From: Aeromicrobium fastidiosum
GTDB taxonomy: Bacteria; Actinomycetota; Actinomycetes; Propionibacteriales; Nocardioidaceae
Assembly: GCF_017876595.1 (NCBI RefSeq)
Contig: NZ_JAGIOG010000001.1
Coordinates: 248,001-312,000, forward strand
Reading direction: 5' to 3'
DNA: 64,000 bases
In this document: positions 60,440 through 64,000 of the stretch, one piece after another
How the letters are laid out: each line of letters begins with the position of its first letter
How positions within the stretch are numbered: position 1 is the first letter of the stretch
Made by a program: the position numbers and the translations under genes
Notes under the pieces: model-generated
Databases searched by the model: none
Seen by the model: only the letters and a program-made list of their open reading frames with translations
Told to the model about the DNA's origin: nothing

Positions 60440-61792
60440 GTGCCAACCTCCGTGATCTGCTTCCGGTCCGACTTCCGTCTGAACGACAACCCCGCCCTGC
60501 GGGAGGCCATCGACGCCGGCCCGGACGGCGTCGTGCCGATGTTCGTGCTCGACGAGCACTACTGGGGCCCGAACGGACGCACCCGGCTGGCCTACCTCAT
60601 GGCGCTGCTGCGCGACCTCGACGAGCGGGTCGGCGGCCTGACCGTGGTGAAGGGCAAGCCGGAGGAGGTCGTGCCCCAGGTGGCGCTGGCCGTCGGGGCC
60701 GGCAGCGTGCACGTGGCCGCCGACTACGGCCCCTACGAGAAGGGCCGCGACGAGCGCGTCGAGCAGGCCCTCGCCGACGACGACGTCGCCCTGGTGCGCA
60801 CCGGATCGTCGTATGCGGTGGCCCCGGGGCGCGTGACCAAGGGCGACGGAACCCCCTACCGCGTCTTCACCCCGTTCCACCGCGCGTGGCAGGAGCACGG
60901 CTGGCGTGCACCCGCACCCGGCGTGCGGTCCGTACCGTGGATCCGCGCCGACGTGAGGACGACGGAGATCCCCGACGTCGACCCGCCCGAGGGCGTCACC
61001 CTCCCTCCCCTGGGCGAGGAGGCGGCCCGGCGGCAGTGGCACGCCTACCTCGACCACGTCGACGACTACGACGACGTGCGCGACCTGCCGGGCCGCGATG
61101 CGACATCGCGCATGTCGGTGCACCTCAAGTGGGGCACGATCCACCCGCGCACCATGCTGGCCGACCTCGCCGAGCGCGGAACGAAGGGTGCCGAGGCGTA
61201 CGCGCGCGAGCTGGCGTTCCGCGAGTTCTACGCCGACGTCGTGCACCACCGGCCCGACACGCTCGACGGCTACTACGACAAGCGGTTCGAGGCCATGGAC
61301 TACGACGAGCCCGGCGACGACCTGCAGGCCTGGAAGGACGGCCGCACGGGGTTCCCGATCGTCGACGCGGGCATGCGCCAGCTGCTGGCCGAGGGCTTCA
61401 TGCACAACCGCGTGCGGATGATCGTCGCCAGCTTCCTGGTCAAGGACCTCCACCTCGAGTGGACCGTGGGCGCCGACCACTTCCTCGACCTGCTGGTGGA
61501 CGCCGACCCGCCGTCGAACCAGCACGGCTGGCAGTGGGTGGCCGGCTGCGGCACCGACGCGTCGCCGTACTTCCGCATCTTCAACCCGACGTCGCAGGGC
61601 AAGAAGTTCGATCCCGACGGCACGTACGTCCGCCGGTGGGTACCCGAGCTGGCCGACGTGCCGGCGAAGCACGTCCACACGCCGTGGGAGATGGACGAGC
61701 CGCCGGCCGACTACCCCGCGCCGATCGTCGACCACGCCGAGGAGCGGGCCGAGTCGTTGCGCCGCTACGAGGTGGTCAAGACCGCTGGGTAG
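60440..61792 (+). CDS. phr: deoxyribodipyrimidine photolyase
   Basis: This is a light-driven flavoenzyme that splits UV-induced pyrimidine dimers. The 450-residue product has the N-terminal antenna domain (SVICFRSDFRLNDNPAL) and FAD domain with SRMSVHLKWGTIHPR, ELAFREFYADVVHH, WKDGRTGFPIVDAGMRQLL, MHNRVRMIVASFLVKDL, DLLVDADPPSNQHGWQWVAG and SQGKKFDPDGTYVRRWVPEL. The asparagine/tryptophan signatures indicate a CPD photolyase. The GTG at 60440 is preferred; ATG 60431 is close by. Confidence 0.95.
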   Translation: MPTSVICFRSDFRLNDNPALREAIDAGPDGVVPMFVLDEHYWGPNGRTRLAYLMALLRDLDERVGGLTVVKGKPEEVVPQVALAVGAGSVHVAADYGPYEKGRDERVEQALADDDVALVRTGSSYAVAPGRVTKGDGTPYRVFTPFHRAWQEHGWRAPAPGVRSVPWIRADVRTTEIPDVDPPEGVTLPPLGEEAARRQWHAYLDHVDDYDDVRDLPGRDATSRMSVHLKWGTIHPRTMLADLAERGTKGAEAYARELAFREFYADVVHHRPDTLDGYYDKRFEAMDYDEPGDDLQAWKDGRTGFPIVDAGMRQLLAEGFMHNRVRMIVASFLVKDLHLEWTVGADHFLDLLVDADPPSNQHGWQWVAGCGTDASPYFRIFNPTSQGKKFDPDGTYVRRWVPELADVPAKHVHTPWEMDEPPADYPAPIVDHAEERAESLRRYEVVKTAG

Positions 61793-61801
61793 GGTCGCTG
61801 C

Positions 61802-62518
61802 ATGGTGACGATCGCGGCACGGTTCAACGGACCCGATCACTCGGGCAACGGCGGCTACGTCGCGGGCATGCTCGGTGCCGAGGTGGGCACCGACGTCGTG
61901 ACGTCGACCCTGCGCATCCCGCCGCCGCTCGACGTCCCGCTCAGCTGGGAGCACGACAGCCACCACGACGGCGAGCTCGTGAGGCTGCTGACCGCCGGCG
62001 GTGCCGTGGTCGGCGAGGCGTCGCCGGGCGGGTTCGCCCGAGTTGTCCCTGCCGCACCCGGTGCCGACGAGGCACGGGCCGGGCTCGCCGCCTACAAAGG
62101 GCACCTGCAGCACCCGTTCGACCGGTGCTTCACGTGCGGCACGGCTCGCACCGACGGCGACGGTCTGCGGCTTTTCACGGGTCCCACCGCCACCGGCCGG
62201 GTCGCGGGATCCTGGACGCCGCACGACGCGTTCGGCGGGGACGACGGACGCCTCGACGTCCCCACGACGTGGGCGGCCCTCGACTGCCCCGGCGGCTGGG
62301 CGGCCGACTTCACGGCTCAGACGATGGTGCTCGGACGCATGACGGCGCAGGTGCTGCGGGCCCCCGTGGCCGGAGAGCCGCTGCTGTCGGTCGGCGAGCT
62401 GCGCGAGCGCGACGGTCGCAAGTTCGCGACCGACACGGCGCTGTACACGAGAGCGGGCGAGCTGCTGGGCCGTGCCGAGCAGGTGTGGATCCAGGTCGAT
62501 CCCGCCGCCTTCCACTGA
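61802..62518 (+). CDS. conserved protein, hotdog/thioesterase-like
   Basis: The 238-residue protein has two parts that look like repeated hotdog folds: FNGPDHSGNGGYVAGMLGAE at the N-terminus and WTPHDAFGGDDGRLDVPTTW with ALDCPGGWAADF later. A cysteine pair FDRCFTCG lies between them. Similar actinobacterial proteins are annotated as thioesterase-like. No substrate is known. The ATG starts nine bases after the photolyase stop, so they may be co-transcribed. Confidence 0.7.
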   Translation: MVTIAARFNGPDHSGNGGYVAGMLGAEVGTDVVTSTLRIPPPLDVPLSWEHDSHHDGELVRLLTAGGAVVGEASPGGFARVVPAAPGADEARAGLAAYKGHLQHPFDRCFTCGTARTDGDGLRLFTGPTATGRVAGSWTPHDAFGGDDGRLDVPTTWAALDCPGGWAADFTAQTMVLGRMTAQVLRAPVAGEPLLSVGELRERDGRKFATDTALYTRAGELLGRAEQVWIQVDPAAFH

Positions 62519-62554
62519 CCGGCCGTCGCGGCCGCAGGCGTATGTTCTCCTGAC

Positions 62555-63838
62555 GTGGCCCGGCCCTCCCTCGCGAACGTCCTCGCGGACACGCGTCCCC
62601 TGCGCAACGAGCACTTCCGGCGGCTGTGGCTGGCCAACATCGTCACGGTCGTCGGGGCGCAGCTGACCGTCGTCGCCGTCCCGGCTCAGCTGTACGCCGA
62701 CACCGGCTCGTCGGCCTACGTCGGGCTGGCCGGCGTCTTCGGCCTCGTTCCCCTCGTGGTCTTCGGGCTCTACGGGGGCGCGCTGGCCGATGTGTTCGAC
62801 CGGCGCACCCTGCTGATCGTCACGACCGTCGGACTCATCGTGACGAGCGGGCTGTTCTGGGTGCAGGCCGCTGCCGGCAGCACCAGTCCGTGGCTGCTGC
62901 TGTCGCTGTTCTCGGTGCAGCAGGCCTTCTTCGCCGTCAACCAGCCGACGCGCAGCGCCATCATCCCGGCACTGGTCGACGCGACGCTGCTGCCGGCCGC
63001 CAACTCGCTGAACATGACCGTCACGATGGCCGGCGCGATCGCCGGCCCGCTCGTCGCCGGGGTGCTGATCCCCGTCATCGGCTTCGAGTGGCTGTACCTG
63101 ATCGACACGTTCACGCTGTTCGCGACGCTGGGGGTGGTCGTCCGCCTGCCCAGCCTGCGGGCGCTCGAGGCGGCCACGTCGGTGCCGGGCCTCCGGGCGG
63201 TCGTCGACGGCCTGGTCTACCTGCGGACCCAGCCGGTGCTGATGATGTCGTTCGTCGTCGACCTGATCGCGATGGTGTTCGGGATGCCACGGGCACTGTT
63301 CCCGGAGATCGCGCACCTGTCGTTCGACGGTCCCGACGAGGGTGGACTGGTGTTCGCGCTGCTGTTCGCCGCCATCCCGGCGGGTGCCGTGATCGGCGGG
63401 GTCTTCAGCGGCTGGGTCTCACGCGTCGAGCGTCACGGGCGTGCCGTGATCGCGTGCATCCTGGTCTGGGGCCTGGCGATGACCGGCTTCGGCGTCGCCG
63501 TGGCGCTGGCCGACCGCTGGGGCACGGCGATGCTGGTCGTGGCCCTCGCGATGCTCGTGATCGGCGGAGCGGCCGACATGGCGTCCGCGGCGTTCCGCAC
63601 CAGCATGATGCAGGCGGCGGCCGCCGACGCCATGCGCGGACGCCTGCAGGGCGTGTTCATCGTCGTGGTCGCCGGCGGTCCACGCATCGCCGACACCCTC
63701 CACGGTGCCACCGCGGCGGCGGTCGGGACCGCAGCAGCCGCGGCCGGCGGCGGCGTGCTCGTGGTGGTCGGCGTCGTGATCGCCTCGCTCGCCGTGCCGT
63801 CGTTCGTCCGGTACCGCATCACCCGTCCGACCCCCTGA
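62555..63838 (+). CDS. MFS transporter, EntS-like exporter
   Basis: The 427-residue protein has twelve predicted helices. It begins PLRNEHFRRLWLANIVTVVG, followed by TQL-type helix 1, the A-like motif YGGALADVFDRRTLLIVTTVG after helix 2, and FFAVNQPTRSAIIPALV. This is the enterobactin-exporter/tetracycline-type MFS subgroup (MFS_3). The substrate is unknown. Closeness to ideR is suggestive of siderophore export, but there is no iron-box evidence. Start GTG 62555. Confidence 0.87.
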   Translation: MARPSLANVLADTRPLRNEHFRRLWLANIVTVVGAQLTVVAVPAQLYADTGSSAYVGLAGVFGLVPLVVFGLYGGALADVFDRRTLLIVTTVGLIVTSGLFWVQAAAGSTSPWLLLSLFSVQQAFFAVNQPTRSAIIPALVDATLLPAANSLNMTVTMAGAIAGPLVAGVLIPVIGFEWLYLIDTFTLFATLGVVVRLPSLRALEAATSVPGLRAVVDGLVYLRTQPVLMMSFVVDLIAMVFGMPRALFPEIAHLSFDGPDEGGLVFALLFAAIPAGAVIGGVFSGWVSRVERHGRAVIACILVWGLAMTGFGVAVALADRWGTAMLVVALAMLVIGGAADMASAAFRTSMMQAAAADAMRGRLQGVFIVVVAGGPRIADTLHGATAAAVGTAAAAAGGGVLVVVGVVIASLAVPSFVRYRITRPTP

Positions 63839-63855
63839 CCCGCGATACTGACCGC

Positions 63856-64000
63856 GTGTCCGTCCGCGAGCTGAGCATCGAGCAGGTCCAGCGCTGGGTC
63901 GTCTCGTTCCTCATCCTGGCGGTCGCCTCGTTCCCGCTCGGTGCGCTGACCGCGGTCAGTCGCACGATCGACCGCGAGGGACGGCACAGCGACGCGGTGC
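63856..64000 (+). CDS. hypothetical membrane protein, cut by window end
   Basis: From GTG 63856 the frame reads VSVRELSIEQVQRWVVSFLI and then LAVASFPLGALTAV, one transmembrane segment (about 15-34), then charged sequence to the window end. It is open at position 64000 with 48 codons visible. It starts 17 bases after the MFS stop. No family can be given from this fragment. Confidence 0.6.
   Translation, partial: MSVRELSIEQVQRWVVSFLILAVASFPLGALTAVSRTIDREGRHSDAV

Noticed and set aside
58618..62553. A 3.9-kb uninterrupted forward frame
   Set aside because: Only its first third looks like a protein family (DUF559). The rest is antisense to ideR and out of frame with phr, typical of high-GC DNA where stops are rare in shadow frames.
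59504..63316. A 3.8-kb uninterrupted reverse frame
   Set aside because: Arg/His/Asp-rich shadow of ideR, phr, the hotdog-like and MFS genes, with no recognisable domain.
59695..63838. Iron-regulated cluster from ideR to the MFS exporter
   Set aside because: I could not find an iron-box palindrome upstream of the exporter, so only proximity supports it.

Overview
The window is a piece of a high-GC actinobacterial chromosome. Gene content and order point to the Nocardioidaceae, perhaps an Aeromicrobium-like genus. That family placement is inference; no 16S comparison could be run. Supporting signs are the rpfB/rsmA, sepX/rimJ and mscL neighbourhoods, an IdeR-type regulator, an actinobacterial ArsC, many GTG starts and frequent 4-base stop/start overlaps. 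Several core blocks match the Mycobacterium tuberculosis region from fthC to rsmA (metG-tatD-rpfB-rsmA, rsmI/pmt, moeA-rimJ-sepX, mscL), with accessory blocks between them.

Layout. 1-1930: a 16S rRNA gene on the minus strand, cut by the window edge at its 3' end, with leader and promoter. 1930-7336 (minus): rsmI, metG, tatD, rpf, rsmA. 7417-8538: a DUF559 nuclease-like gene between two identical 18-bp repeats. 8596-10122: protein O-mannosyltransferase. 10210-12769: three overlapping genes for a PKD-domain surface protein, an ExbB/TolQ-like channel and a DUF2149 protein. 12777-16252 (minus): an alkane-oxidation operon (alkB, two rubredoxins, rubredoxin reductase, TetR) with an operator inside the alkB promoter. 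16275-25515 (minus): a Flp/Tad pilus operon, a polytopic membrane protein and a second Flp pilin. Both pilin genes have a DosR-box-like palindrome upstream. 25711-27278: ECF sigma factor with a DUF4349 membrane partner. 27282-31483: an arsenic island with divergent arsR-ynfA-arsN1 and acr3-arsC-flavoprotein arms around paired operators.

31577-37775 holds tRNA-Ala, sepX-like, rimJ, the molybdopterin genes mog-moaC-moeA, a eukaryotic-type UGPase and fthC. 37797-45458 holds a penicillin-acylase-family enzyme, two CNNM/CBS membrane proteins, a Ruc-like zinc-ribbon protein, an orphan SAF protein, mscL and a sugar-nucleotide-type epimerase. 45610-47539 holds a NagD-type phosphatase, a secreted esterase and tRNA-Arg. 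47649-51996 is a tightly coupled triplet: PLP decarboxylase, GGDEF/EAL protein and a LuxI/GNAT-like acyltransferase. 52009-64000 holds topoisomerase IB, a flavoprotein disulfide reductase with an in-frame REP insertion, a subtilase, a PGPGW protein, a CFA-synthase/DUF1295 pair, a paired palindromic repeat, a second DUF559 gene, ideR, photolyase, a hotdog-like protein, an MFS exporter and a gene cut by the window end.

The best candidates for something undescribed are the decarboxylase/cyclic-di-GMP/acyltransferase operon, the PKD-ExbB-DUF2149 operon in an organism that should lack an outer membrane, and the shared DosR-like boxes before both pilin genes. No CRISPR array, insertion sequence, transposase or prophage was recognised.
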